The notes beneath the pieces were generated by a model. The model had not been told where the DNA came from. It saw only the letters and a list, made by a program, of their open reading frames with translations, and ran no database searches. Positions 25,856 to 34,334 of a stretch of 64,000 nucleotides of DNA are shown one piece after another (position 1 is the stretch's first letter; the number at the start of each line of letters is the position of its first letter). This DNA is from Streptomyces sp. R21 (lineage in GTDB: Bacteria > Actinomycetota > Actinomycetes > Streptomycetales > Streptomycetaceae), in the NCBI RefSeq assembly GCF_041051975.1, contig NZ_CP163435.1, positions 8,396,001 to 8,460,000 of the forward strand. Reading direction: 5' to 3'. A program made the position numbers and the translations under genes.

Positions 25856-27001
25856 TCAGGCACCGTGGCCTCCCAGCCGCTGGATCAGCCATTCGTGGAA
25901 GATCCCGATGTGGTGCTCGGTGGGCACCAGCACACCACCGTTCCGGTAGGCACGCGAGGCCATGGCGGGCTGGGTGCGCTCGCAGGCTTCGAAGTCCTGC
26001 TCGTTGACGCGGTGGAAGAGCTCGACCGACTTGGAGACGTCGGCGCCGGATTCGACGACGTCCGGCGCGTACAGCCAGTCGCACTCGACGACCGTGCGGT
26101 CCTCCGCGAGCGGGAACATGCGGTGCAGGATGACATGGTCGGGGACGAGATTGATGAAGACCGTGGGTTTCACAGTGATCGCGTAGTAGCGGCGGTCCTG
26201 GTCGTCCGCGACCGCGGGGAGCTTGGCGAAGCCCTCGCTGCCGTCGACCGTGAACCCCTTGATCTCCTCGCCGAACTCGGCACCGTGCCCCACGTAGTAC
26301 TGGGCCGCGAAGCCCTCGGCGAACTCCGGGAGGACATCGGTGAGTTCGGGGTGGATCGTGGCGCAGTGGTAGCACTCCATGAAGTTCTCGACGATCAGTT
26401 TCCAGTTCGCCTTCACGTCATAGGTGATGCGCCTGCCGAGGGCGAGGTTCTCGGTGCCGTAGTGCTCGATGGCCGCCGCGTCGCCGAGCCGCTCCACGGC
26501 CGCGCCCATCACCGTCTCCTCGAAGGAGGGCGGCTCGTCGGCCAGACACACCCAGGCATAGCCGAGCCACTCGCGCAGCGAGACCTTGACCAGGCCGTAC
26601 TCGGTGCGGTCGACGTCGGGCATCTTGACCAGGTTCGGCGCGGCGACCAGCTTGCCGTCGAGGTCGTATGTCCAGGCGTGGTACGGGCACTGGAGGTTGC
26701 GGCGGACCTCGCCGGACTCCTCCGTGCACAGCCTGGCCCCGCGGTGGCGGCAGATGTTCAGGAAGGCGCGCAGCTCACCGGTGCGCGAACGGGTGATCAG
26801 GACGCTCTCGCGGCCGATCTGGACCGTCCGGAAGGCGCCGGCTTTCGCCAGGTCGGCGCCGCGGACCGCGCAGAACCACATCGACTCGAAGAGGTGTTCC
26901 TGCTCCTGCCGGAAGATCTCCGGATCCGTGTAGTAGCGGCCGGGAAGGGTGGAGACCAGGCTGGGGGAGAGCCGGGTCGGGGAGACGGGGATCGTCGTCA
27001 C
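25856..27001 (-). CDS. gbcA: Rieske non-heme iron oxygenase, glycine betaine demethylase-like (GbcA)
   Basis: 381 residues, GTG start with GAGGAG upstream. The Rieske [2Fe-2S] site is CRHRGARLC...CPYH in the N-terminal ~130 residues, and the mononuclear iron site is ENFMECYHCATIHPEL followed later by acidic residues. Such alpha subunits of the GbcA type remove a methyl group from glycine betaine, giving dimethylglycine and formaldehyde, and need an electron-supply partner, absent from this operon but encoded at 33802-35539. The neighbours (sarcosine oxidase, dimethylglycine dehydrogenase-like, formaldehyde oxidation) support this substrate strongly. Confidence 0.88.
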   Translation of the reverse strand: MTTIPVSPTRLSPSLVSTLPGRYYTDPEIFRQEQEHLFESMWFCAVRGADLAKAGAFRTVQIGRESVLITRSRTGELRAFLNICRHRGARLCTEESGEVRRNLQCPYHAWTYDLDGKLVAAPNLVKMPDVDRTEYGLVKVSLREWLGYAWVCLADEPPSFEETVMGAAVERLGDAAAIEHYGTENLALGRRITYDVKANWKLIVENFMECYHCATIHPELTDVLPEFAEGFAAQYYVGHGAEFGEEIKGFTVDGSEGFAKLPAVADDQDRRYYAITVKPTVFINLVPDHVILHRMFPLAEDRTVVECDWLYAPDVVESGADVSKSVELFHRVNEQDFEACERTQPAMASRAYRNGGVLVPTEHHIGIFHEWLIQRLGGHGA

Positions 27002-27012
27002 GTGCGTTCTCC

Positions 27013-28167
27013 TCAGGCGGGCGCGGCGGCGAGGCGGCGGGGATCGAACAGGCCGATCGGGTGAGCGGTGGCGCCGGTCAGGGCCAGGTCGGCGAGGATC
27101 TCGCCGACGACCGGCACGAACTTGAAGCCGTGGCCGGAGAACCCGCAGGCCACGGTCACGGACTCCGGGTGCGCGGGGTGGCGGGCGACGACGAAGTGCT
27201 CGTCGGCGGTGGTGGAGTACATGCAGGTGGCGGCCTTGAGGAAGGTGCCCGGCAGGTCGGGGATGCAGCGGGACATGTGGTCCGCCATGGCCCGCACCTC
27301 GTGGTCGTACACGGTCCGGTCGATCGTCTCCGGCGTGCACACCTCGCCCTTGCGGAAGAAGGCGACCTTGGCGCCCGAATCCGGCCCGTCGATCGACGGG
27401 AAGCCGTAGACCTGCACTCCGGCGGCGTCCTCCCAGATGTAGACGGGATGGTTCTCGGCCAGGAACGGCTTGACCCCGCCCTTGGGCTGGAACCAGTACA
27501 TGACCTGCCGCTCGATGGTGAACGCCACCCCGAGATCCGTGAGCAGCTGCGGCGCCCAGGCACCCGGGCAGATCACCAACTGGCGTGCCGTGTACGTGTT
27601 TTCTGCCGTGTGGACGCGTACGCCGTCCTTGTACGGCTCCCAGCGCGTCATCGGCTCTTCGAAGTGCAGGTCGGCGCCCTGCCGGGTGGCCAGCTGGAGG
27701 TGGGCGGCCACCATGCTCTCGGGGCGGACCAGACCGGCCTTCTTCTCGTAGAGGGCGACCTCGTCGTCGCGCGGGTCGAGGGTCGGGAAGCGGCGGCGGA
27801 TCTCCTTCGCGTCCAGCATCTCGTGGGGCAGGTCCCACTGGGTGGCCGAGCGCAGCGAACCGGAGACGGTCACAGAGTCGGCGGGGCCGATCATCACGCC
27901 GCCGCTGAGGGTGGCGATCCGGCGGCCGGTGGCGCGCTCCACGTCGTCGTACAGCTCGTAGGCGCGCAGCAGCAGCGGCACGTACGCCGGGTCCTCGAAG
28001 TAGGACTGCCGGGTGATGCGCGAACCGCCGTGGCTGGAGCCGCGGTTGTGCGCCGGACCGAACTTCTCCAGGCCGAGGACGCGGGCGCCCCGGGCGGACA
28101 GGTGATGGGCGGCGGCGCTGCCCATTCCGCCGAGACCGATCACGATCACGTCGTACGAGGGTGACAC
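27013..28167 (-). CDS. Monomeric sarcosine oxidase / N-methyl amino acid oxidase
   Basis: 384 residues, GTG start. FAD-binding VIVIGLGGMGSAAAHHLSARG at the N-terminus; ACGFSGHGFKFVP near the C-terminus contains the Cys that covalently binds FAD in monomeric sarcosine oxidase and N-methyltryptophan oxidase. The reaction would be sarcosine + O2 to glycine, formaldehyde and H2O2. Nine to eleven bases separate it from both neighbours, so it is embedded in the betaine operon; sarcosine is the natural last intermediate of that route. N-methyltryptophan oxidase is the main alternative. Confidence 0.88.
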   Translation of the reverse strand: MSPSYDVIVIGLGGMGSAAAHHLSARGARVLGLEKFGPAHNRGSSHGGSRITRQSYFEDPAYVPLLLRAYELYDDVERATGRRIATLSGGVMIGPADSVTVSGSLRSATQWDLPHEMLDAKEIRRRFPTLDPRDDEVALYEKKAGLVRPESMVAAHLQLATRQGADLHFEEPMTRWEPYKDGVRVHTAENTYTARQLVICPGAWAPQLLTDLGVAFTIERQVMYWFQPKGGVKPFLAENHPVYIWEDAAGVQVYGFPSIDGPDSGAKVAFFRKGEVCTPETIDRTVYDHEVRAMADHMSRCIPDLPGTFLKAATCMYSTTADEHFVVARHPAHPESVTVACGFSGHGFKFVPVVGEILADLALTGATAHPIGLFDPRRLAAAPA

Positions 28168-28176
28168 GGGCGCCTC

Positions 28177-30630
28177 CTATCGGCGGATGCGGGTCATCTT
28201 CGGGTCGAAGAGCGGCTCGTCGGCGACGGTCGCGGGGACCTTCTCGCCGAAGTACTCGATGTGCACACCGGTGCCGGTCGCCAGCGGCGGCAGCCAGGCG
28301 TACGCGACGCAGCGGCCCAGCGTGTAGCCGTACGAGGCGCTGGTGACGTAGCCGGACGGGGCGCCGTCGACATACACGGGCTCCTTGCCGAGAACGACGG
28401 CGGCGGGGTCGTCGAGGAGGAGCGGGGTGAGCCGGCGGGCCGGGGCGGCGGCCGCGTCGAGTGCCTCGCGTCCCACGAACTCCTTGTCCATGCGCACCGC
28501 GAAGCCGACGCCCGCCTCGAACGGGTCGTGCTCGTCCGTCATATCGGTGCCCCAGGCGCGGTAACCCTTCTCCAGGCGCAGGGAGTTGAAGGCGGAGCGC
28601 CCGGCCGCGACCACGCCGTGCGCCCGGCCCGCCTCCCACAGCGTGTCCCAGAGCCTGAGGCCCAGATCGGCGCTGGTGTACAGCTCCCAGCCGAGCTCGC
28701 CGACATAGCTCAACCGCATCGCGGTGACCGGGACTTGGCCCAGATATGTCTCCTTCGCACGGAAGTAGCCGAAGCCCTCGTGCGAGAAGTCGTCGCGGGT
28801 CAGCGGCTGGACGAGGTCGCGGGCGAGCGGACCCCAGACGCCGATACAGCAGGTGCCGGAGGTGATGTCCCTGATCTGGACACCGTCGGGCGCGTGCCGG
28901 GTCAACCAGTCCAGGTCGGCGGGGGAGTTGGCGCCGATCTGGAAGCGGTCGGGGCCCAGGCGCGCGACGGTCAGGTCGGAGCGGATGCCGCCCGTCTCGT
29001 CCAGGAGCAGTGTGTAGGTGACCGCGCCGGGCTTCTTGCGAAGGTTGTTGGTGGTCATGCGGTGCAGGAAGTCGAGGGCGCCGGGGCCGGTGACTTCCAG
29101 GCGGCGCAGGGGAGTCATGTCGTAGAGCGCGACCTTCTCGCGGGTCGCCTTCGCCTCGGCGGCCGCGATCGGCGACCAGTAACGGGCCGACCAGGCATCG
29201 CGCTCGGGCAGTTCCAGGCCGTCGACGAGCGGGGCGTTCGCCTCGTACCAGTGCGGGCGCTCCCAGCCGCCGCCCTCCAGGAAGTAGGCCCCCAGGGCCT
29301 GTTGGCGGGCGTAGAAGGGGCTGACGCGCAGGGGGCGCGGCTGCTCCATCGGCTGGAGGGGGTGCAGGACGTCGTACACCTCGACGAACTGCTGCGAACC
29401 GCGCTCCCTGATGTACGACGGTGAGCGCTGGGCGTCCTCGAAGCGGGTGAGGTCGGCCTCATGGACGTCGAGGGAGGGGCGCCCGTCGACCATCCACTCG
29501 GTGACGGCCTTGGCTACGCCGGCGGAATGAGTCACCCAGACGGCCTCGGCCAGCCAGAAGCCGCGCAGCCCGCGCGATTCGCCGAGTACCGGCATGCCGT
29601 CGGGGGTGAAGGAGAAGACGCCGTTGAAGCCCTCCTCGATCTCCGTGTCGCGCAGCGCGGGGATCAGCCACCGGCAGTCCTGCCAGCTCGGCGCCCAGTC
29701 CTCCTCGGTGAAGGGGAAGGAGGACGGCATCTCCAGGTCGTTCGCGCGCGCCTCGTCGTAGCCGAGGATCGCGAACGGGTCGACGGGCAGCGGCCGGTGG
29801 GCGTAACTGCCGATGCCGATGCGGTCGGTGTGCTCGCGGAAGTAGAGGTCGCGGTCCTGGAAGCGGAGGATGGGCTTCTCGGCTTCGGCGGTGGCGCCCG
29901 CGAGTTCGGGGAGTTGCCTGGTCTTCGCGTACTGGTGGGCCAGTGGCTGGAGGGGGATGTCGATTCCGGCCATGCGGCCGATGACCGGCCCCCAGAAACC
30001 GGCCGCCGAGACGACATGGTCGGCGGGGAAGGTGCCCCGGTCGGTGACGACCGCGGTGACCCGGCCGTCCTGCCGCTCGATGCCGGTGACCGTGTGGCGG
30101 TCCAGGAACCGGGCGCCGCGGCTCTCGGCGCGCTCCATCTGGGCGCGGGCCGCGAGCAGCGCGCGGGCCAGTCCGTCGTCGGGGGTGTGGAAGCCGCCGA
30201 GGACGGCCGACTCGTCGATGAGCGGCCACAGTTCCTTGCAGCGGGCGGCGCTGACGAGTTCGCCGCGCACGCCCCAGGAGGCCGCGTAGCCGGCTTTGCG
30301 GTGCAGGTCGGCGAGGCGCTCCGGGGTGGTCGCGAGCTCCAGGCCGCCGACCGGGTTGAAGCAGGAAACGCCTTCCACCTGGAGGGAGTTGAACTTCTCC
30401 ACCGTGTACTGCGCGAAGGCCGTGAGCATCTTGGACGGGCCGGTCTGGAAGACCAGTCCCGGTGCGTGCGAGGTGGAGCCGCCCGGGGCGGGCAGCGGCC
30501 CCTGTTCGAGGACGGTGACGTCGGTCCAGCCGCGGGCGGTCAGCTCGTCGGCGAGGGAGCAGCCGACGATGCCGGCGCCGATGACGACGACCTGGGGACC
30601 GCGCGGGCGGGTTGTGGGCGTGCTGGACAT
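28177..30630 (-). CDS. Dimethylglycine/sarcosine dehydrogenase-like FAD-GcvT fusion protein
   Basis: 817 residues, ATG with AAGGAGG upstream. Residues 1-400 form an FAD oxidoreductase (VVVIGAGIVGCSLADELTARG, then SHAPGLVFQT), a linker of DMGO/FAO type follows, and residues ~480-817 match the folate-binding aminomethyltransferase (GcvT) domain (ALYDMTPLRRLEVTGPGALDFL, LSYVGELGWELY, FNSLRLEKGYRAWGTDM). Dimethylglycine dehydrogenases of this build demethylate dimethylglycine and pass the C1 unit to tetrahydrofolate or release formaldehyde. It is the third of the demethylation enzymes in the operon. Acting on sarcosine is also possible. Confidence 0.88.
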   Translation of the reverse strand: MSSTPTTRPRGPQVVVIGAGIVGCSLADELTARGWTDVTVLEQGPLPAPGGSTSHAPGLVFQTGPSKMLTAFAQYTVEKFNSLQVEGVSCFNPVGGLELATTPERLADLHRKAGYAASWGVRGELVSAARCKELWPLIDESAVLGGFHTPDDGLARALLAARAQMERAESRGARFLDRHTVTGIERQDGRVTAVVTDRGTFPADHVVSAAGFWGPVIGRMAGIDIPLQPLAHQYAKTRQLPELAGATAEAEKPILRFQDRDLYFREHTDRIGIGSYAHRPLPVDPFAILGYDEARANDLEMPSSFPFTEEDWAPSWQDCRWLIPALRDTEIEEGFNGVFSFTPDGMPVLGESRGLRGFWLAEAVWVTHSAGVAKAVTEWMVDGRPSLDVHEADLTRFEDAQRSPSYIRERGSQQFVEVYDVLHPLQPMEQPRPLRVSPFYARQQALGAYFLEGGGWERPHWYEANAPLVDGLELPERDAWSARYWSPIAAAEAKATREKVALYDMTPLRRLEVTGPGALDFLHRMTTNNLRKKPGAVTYTLLLDETGGIRSDLTVARLGPDRFQIGANSPADLDWLTRHAPDGVQIRDITSGTCCIGVWGPLARDLVQPLTRDDFSHEGFGYFRAKETYLGQVPVTAMRLSYVGELGWELYTSADLGLRLWDTLWEAGRAHGVVAAGRSAFNSLRLEKGYRAWGTDMTDEHDPFEAGVGFAVRMDKEFVGREALDAAAAPARRLTPLLLDDPAAVVLGKEPVYVDGAPSGYVTSASYGYTLGRCVAYAWLPPLATGTGVHIEYFGEKVPATVADEPLFDPKMTRIRR

Positions 30631-30670
30631 GCCCCTCCTTGTGGTGGCGGGGACGGCAGGGGTCTGCGGG

Positions 30671-30709
30671 GCTGGGGATGACGGGCGCTGCGGAGCTGGC
30701 GATGACGGG
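30671..30709. repeat. Imperfect 15-base direct repeat between two operon genes
   Basis: GCTGGGGATGACGGG (30671-30685) recurs as GCTGGCGATGACGGG (30695-30709), one mismatch, 24 bases apart, in the 99-base gap between the dimethylglycine dehydrogenase-like and metallo-beta-lactamase genes, the widest gap in this operon. Possibly a site of local duplication; no function seen. Confidence 0.6.
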
Positions 30710-30729
30710 GACTGGGGTGCGGGGGATGC

Positions 30730-31356
30730 CTAGGCGGCGGGGACGTTGGGCCGCTCGGCCGCGATCGTCGTGTCCTGGCCGTGCCCGGTGTGGACGACGG
30801 TGTCGCCGGGCAGTGTGAGCAGCCGGTTGCGCAGGGAGGCCTCGATGGTGGGCCGGTCCGAGTAGGAGCGGCCGGTGGCGCCCGGCCCGCCGTGGAAGAG
30901 GGTGTCGCCGGTGAAGACGGCGTCGAGGAAGGGGGCGTGGAGCGAGCAACTGCCCCAGGTGTGGCCGGGGTTGTGGATCACCTGGAGTTCGATTCCGGCG
31001 ACCGTGAGGACCCGGCCGTCGGTGAGCTCGCCGTCCGGCTTGCGGGCGGGGTGGGTGAAGGACCACAGCTCGTTGTCGTCGGGGTGCAGGAGGACGGGCG
31101 CGCCGGTCAGGACGGAGAGTTCGGCGGCCGCGCCTATGTGGTCGTCGTGCGCGTGGGTGCAGACGATGGCGGTGACATGGCGGCCCGCGACCGCCTGGTG
31201 GATCGCATGGGCGTCGTGCGCGGCGTCGACGATCAGCACCTCTTCGTCGTCGCCGACCAGCCAGACGTTGTTGTCTACGTCGAAGGTGTCGCCGTCGAGG
31301 CTGAAGGTGCCGGAGGTGACGACGCGTTCGATGCGGACGGCTCCCCGGGCGGTCAC
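30730..31356 (-). CDS. Metallo-beta-lactamase-fold hydrolase, candidate S-formylmycothiol hydrolase
   Basis: 208 residues, GTG start overlapping the upstream stop by 4 bases. Zinc-binding motif THAHDDHIG (HxHxDH), then GHTWGS and TGDTLF with the further His and bridging Asp: a two-zinc glyoxalase-II-like fold. It is coupled to the mycothiol-dependent formaldehyde dehydrogenase, whose product S-formylmycothiol must be hydrolysed to formate and mycothiol. MBL partners of this kind are found beside the dehydrogenase in actinobacteria, so that role is likely but inferred. Confidence 0.85.
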   Translation of the reverse strand: MTARGAVRIERVVTSGTFSLDGDTFDVDNNVWLVGDDEEVLIVDAAHDAHAIHQAVAGRHVTAIVCTHAHDDHIGAAAELSVLTGAPVLLHPDDNELWSFTHPARKPDGELTDGRVLTVAGIELQVIHNPGHTWGSCSLHAPFLDAVFTGDTLFHGGPGATGRSYSDRPTIEASLRNRLLTLPGDTVVHTGHGQDTTIAAERPNVPAA

Positions 31357-32438
31357 AGAACCACCACCGAGCGCAGCACCTCACCGCGCTGCATCTTCGC
31401 GAACGCCTCCTCGACCTGCTCCAGGGCGATGGTCTCGCTGACGAAGGCCATGAGGTCCAACTGCCCGTACAGGTACTGGTCGATGAGGAACGGGAAGTCG
31501 CGGCTCGGCAGGCAGTCGCCGTACCAGGACGACTTGAGCGCGCCGCCGCGCGAGAACAGGTCGATCAGTGGGATCTCGACCTTCATCTCGGGGTCGGGGA
31601 CGCCGACCTGAACCAGGATGCCGGCGTGGTCGCGCATGTAGAACGCCTGCTTGTACGTCTCCGGGCGGCCGACCGCGTCGATGGCGATGTCCACCCCGAA
31701 GCCGTCGGTGAGTGCCCGCACGGCCTCGACGGGGTCCGTACCGCGCGAGTTGACGGTGTGGGTGGCGCCGAACCTCTCCGCCTGGTCGAGCTTCTTGTCG
31801 TCGATGTCGACGGCGATGACCTTCATGGCGCCGTTCAGGCAGGCGCCCGCGATGGCCGCGTTGCCGACGCCGCCGCAGCCGATGACGGCGACCGTGTCTC
31901 CGCGGCCGACCTTGCCGGTGTTGACGGCGGCGCCGTATCCGGCCATCACCCCGCAGCCGATGAGGCCTGCGGCCTCGGGGCGGGCGGCGGGATCGATCTT
32001 CACGGCCTGTCCGGCCGCGACCAGGGTCTTCTCGGCGAAGGCGCCGATGCCGAGGGCGTTGCTGAGCGGGGTGCCGTCGAGCAGCGTCATCGGTTGGGTG
32101 GCATTGCGGGAGTCGAAGCAGTACCAGGGGCGGCCGCGGCGACAGGAGCGACAGGAACCGCAGGGGGCGCGCCAGGCGAGGACGACGTAGTCGCCGGGGA
32201 CCAGGTCGGTGACGCCGTCACCGACCGCCTCGATGGTGCCGGCCGCCTCATGGCCGAGCAGGAACGGGAAGTCGTCGGTGATCGCGCCCTCCCGGTAGTG
32301 CAGATCCGTGTGGCAGACCCCGCAGGCCTGCACGTTGACGAGGACCTCGCCCGGCCCGGGATCGGGCACCACGATCGTCTGCACCTCGACGGGTGCGCCC
32401 TTTTTGACAGCGACTACGGCACGGACCTCGTGTGGCAC
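31353..32438 (-). CDS. mscR: Zinc-dependent S-(hydroxymethyl)mycothiol dehydrogenase (formaldehyde dehydrogenase)
   Basis: 361 residues, GTG start preceded by GAGGAG. Class III medium-chain alcohol dehydrogenase: catalytic zinc ligands in ACGVCHTDLHY and GHEAAG, structural zinc cysteines in CGSCRSCRRGRPWYC, and NAD-binding AVIGCGGVGNAAIAG. The sequence pattern (LLDGTPLSNALGIGAFAEKT, GVMAGYGAAVNTG) is that of the mycothiol-specific branch, which oxidises the adduct of formaldehyde and mycothiol. It is the first gene of the minus-strand operon, fitting a need to remove formaldehyde from the three demethylation steps. Confidence 0.9.
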   Translation of the reverse strand: MPHEVRAVVAVKKGAPVEVQTIVVPDPGPGEVLVNVQACGVCHTDLHYREGAITDDFPFLLGHEAAGTIEAVGDGVTDLVPGDYVVLAWRAPCGSCRSCRRGRPWYCFDSRNATQPMTLLDGTPLSNALGIGAFAEKTLVAAGQAVKIDPAARPEAAGLIGCGVMAGYGAAVNTGKVGRGDTVAVIGCGGVGNAAIAGACLNGAMKVIAVDIDDKKLDQAERFGATHTVNSRGTDPVEAVRALTDGFGVDIAIDAVGRPETYKQAFYMRDHAGILVQVGVPDPEMKVEIPLIDLFSRGGALKSSWYGDCLPSRDFPFLIDQYLYGQLDLMAFVSETIALEQVEEAFAKMQRGEVLRSVVVL

Positions 32439-32677
32439 GACCAGGCTCCTCTGCTGTTGCGCAGTGCGCGATGGGTTGCGCGTTGAGAGACATACTGGGA
32501 ACGCCGTCAGGCGGCCGTCAAGAGGTGGGAGTTAACCCTTGGCAAAAGGAACGGGCGGTAGGAAACGTGGGCGATACATAGAGCCGATGCGGAGGGCGTG
32601 ACGCGGGAGGCGGACGCGCTGGCGGACGCGGAGGGCCGAGGCGGAGGGTCGACGCTGGGGTCGAGGCAGAGGGTCGG
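32439..32677 (-). promoter_or_regulatory. Upstream region of the betaine-catabolism operon
   Basis: Together with the terminator that follows this gap is 327 bases without a gene. On the minus strand TTGACG (32521-32516), an 18-base spacer and CAGTAT (32497-32492) form a possible promoter. Just downstream of it TTGCGCAGTGCGC (32457-32469) resembles the left half of the palindrome in front of the IclR gene (11 of 13 bases), and a second TTGCGCG lies at 32476-32482. These could be operator half-sites for the IclR regulator. The remainder, 32530-32677, shows nothing clear. Confidence 0.4.
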
Positions 32678-32726
32678 CACAAAGGAGCGCGGGGCCAGGA
32701 GATTCCTGGCCCCGCGCTCCTTTGTG
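32678..32726 (-). terminator. Very strong 23-bp hairpin, terminator of the IclR gene
   Basis: Bases 32678-32700 and 32704-32726 are perfectly complementary (23 pairs, three-base GAT loop), the stem containing GGAGCGCGGGGCCAGGA. It lies 39 bases beyond the stop of the leftward iclR gene and shields the betaine operon promoter from read-through. Confidence 0.85.
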
Positions 32727-32765
32727 TGCTCGGTGCGGCCGCTTCCGGGTGGCCGCTTCGGTCCG

Positions 32766-33587
32766 TCAGAAGCCGTAGCCCATCCGGCGGGAGAGCTCGG
32801 CCGCGGCCGCGACCGTGCGTTTCGCCAGCTCGGGCAGCCGGTCCTGGCCGAGCCGGTACACGGGCCCCGAGACGCTGATCGCCGCGATGACCTTGCCGTC
32901 GTGGGCGCGCACGGGGGCGGCGACGGCGGCGAGGCCCAGCTCCAGCTCCTCCAGCGTGATCCCGTAGCCCTGCTCGATCACCGCCTCGAGTTCGCCGCGC
33001 AGCACCGAGCTTCCGGTGATCGTGCGCTCCGTGAAGCGCGGCAGGGAGCGGGCGAGCAGGCCTTCGCGCAGCGTGGGCGGCATGTGCGCGAGGAGCACCT
33101 TTCCGCTGGAGGTGGCGTGCAGCGGGGTGCGTCTGCCGAGCCAGTTCTGCGCGGTGACGGACGCGGTGCCGCGAGCCTGCATGATGTTGACGGCCGCGTC
33201 GTCGTCGAGCACCGCGATGTTGACCGTCTCGCCCAGCTCGTCCGCGAGTTCGCGGCAGACCGGCACGCCCTCCTGGGAGATGTCCAGGCGTACTGCGGCC
33301 GCCCCCGCGAGGCGCAGTACGGCGGCGCCCAGGTAGTACTTCCCGCGGTCCTTGGCCTGTGCCACCAGGCCGCGGTTCTCCAGGACGCCGAGCAGGCGGA
33401 ACGCCGTGGACTTGTGGACGTCCAGCTCCTCGGCGATCTCGGTGACGCCCGCCTCGCCGTGCCGCGCGAGGATCTCCAGCACGCTCACCGCGCGGTCCAC
33501 CGACTGGACCGCGCTGGCCGTGCCCCTGCCCTGCTGCTTCTCCGGAATGTCCTCGCTGCGGTCAGGCTGCTTCTGCGTGCGGGTCAT
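32766..33587 (-). CDS. IclR-family transcriptional regulator
   Basis: 273 residues. After an ~25-residue polar tail, the winged HTH (about 25-90) reads SVDRAVSVLEILARHGEAGVTEIAEELDVHKSTAFRLLGVLENRGLV. The ligand-binding GAF-like IclR domain (about 100-265) has LHATSSGKVLLAHMP and GYGITLEELELGLAAVAAPVR, the usual effector pocket segments. It is divergent to the Rieske ferredoxin/reductase pair and 3'-adjacent to the head of the betaine operon, so it is the best candidate regulator of both. Effector (choline, betaine or a later intermediate) unknown. Confidence 0.9.
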   Translation of the reverse strand: MTRTQKQPDRSEDIPEKQQGRGTASAVQSVDRAVSVLEILARHGEAGVTEIAEELDVHKSTAFRLLGVLENRGLVAQAKDRGKYYLGAAVLRLAGAAAVRLDISQEGVPVCRELADELGETVNIAVLDDDAAVNIMQARGTASVTAQNWLGRRTPLHATSSGKVLLAHMPPTLREGLLARSLPRFTERTITGSSVLRGELEAVIEQGYGITLEELELGLAAVAAPVRAHDGKVIAAISVSGPVYRLGQDRLPELAKRTVAAAAELSRRMGYGF

Positions 33588-33672
33588 GACTCAACTCTCA
33601 CCACCTGGCGGCCCTGTTTGGGCCGCATCTGCGGGAAGCCCTTGACGTGACGGGACCCCCGCGCGGATTCTG

Positions 33673-33706
33673 TTGCGCATAGCGCTCCCTCGTGCGCCAT
33701 GCGAAA
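33673..33706. promoter_or_regulatory. Candidate IclR operator
   Basis: Imperfect palindrome TTGCGCATAGCGC (33673-33685), 8-base spacer, GCGCCATGCGAAA (33694-33706): 11 of 13 positions are symmetric. It lies between the IclR gene and the divergent ferredoxin gene, where autoregulation and control of both directions is possible. A related half-site is in front of the formaldehyde dehydrogenase gene at 32457-32469. By-eye prediction. Confidence 0.5.
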
Positions 33707-33801
33707 CATCATGTTACCGAAGCGTCCGGAACCGCAAAGGGTTCGGACAGCCTGGACCTGAAAGGTCCCGGACATCGTGTCCCGGACCGAGAGGGGGGCC
33801 C

Positions 33802-34122
33802 GTGATTCCCGTCTGCCGCCTTGAAGACCTCCCCGAGGGCGAATCCGTCAGAGTCGACACCACGCCGCCCGTCGCCGTGTTCAACGCCGACGGCGAGTTC
33901 TACGCCATCGACGACACCTGCACCCACCAGGACGCCTCCCTCTCGGAGGGCTGGCTGGAGGGCTGTCTGGTCGAATGCCCGCTGCACGCCGCATCATTCG
34001 ATCTCCGTACGGGACAGCCGACGTGCCTGCCCGCACGCCGCCCCGTCCGCACTCACCGCGTCACCGTCGACGACGGCATCATCCATGTCCACCTGGCCGC
34101 GGAGGAGGGCACCGCAGCATGA
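33802..34122 (+). CDS. Rieske [2Fe-2S] ferredoxin
   Basis: 106 residues from a GTG with a G-rich ribosome site. The cluster site is CTHQ...CPLH (Cys-X-His, 16 residues, Cys-X2-His), the biphenyl-dioxygenase-type ferredoxin arrangement. Small soluble Rieske ferredoxins carry electrons from a flavoprotein reductase to Rieske oxygenases. The reductase is encoded just downstream, and the only Rieske oxygenase in the window is the GbcA-like protein of the divergent betaine locus, so it is the likely partner. Its stop overlaps the next small frame. Confidence 0.9.
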   Translation: MIPVCRLEDLPEGESVRVDTTPPVAVFNADGEFYAIDDTCTHQDASLSEGWLEGCLVECPLHAASFDLRTGQPTCLPARRPVRTHRVTVDDGIIHVHLAAEEGTAA

Positions 34123-34334
34123 GGAACGAGACCGGGTCCGACGCCCGCGGATCAGGCGGGAGCAGGGCCGACGACGCCGGAGCCGGCGGGAGTGGGGCCG
34201 ACCGGGGCGGAGCCCGCGAGGCCGTTGTCCGCGAGGTCTGGGCACGTGTGGCTGGTGCGAGCGAGGCCGGCGTCAGCGAAGCCGGACCGCGCGTGCCCCG
34301 TGCCGCAGCCAAGGCCACAGGGGAGCGCTCATGA
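34119..34334 (+). CDS. Low-complexity 71-residue frame coupled to its neighbours
   Basis: ATG overlaps the stop of the ferredoxin gene (ATGA) and its own TGA overlaps the ATG of the reductase gene (ATGA), so all three frames could be translated by re-initiating ribosomes. The product is Gly/Ala/Ser/Glu/Arg-rich (DARGSGGSRADDAGAGGSGA, then AGASEAGVSEAGPR) with no domain. It may be a real linker protein, or a spacer kept open to carry ribosomes to the reductase. Gene status uncertain. Confidence 0.4.
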   Translation: MRNETGSDARGSGGSRADDAGAGGSGADRGGAREAVVREVWARVAGASEAGVSEAGPRVPRAAAKATGERS

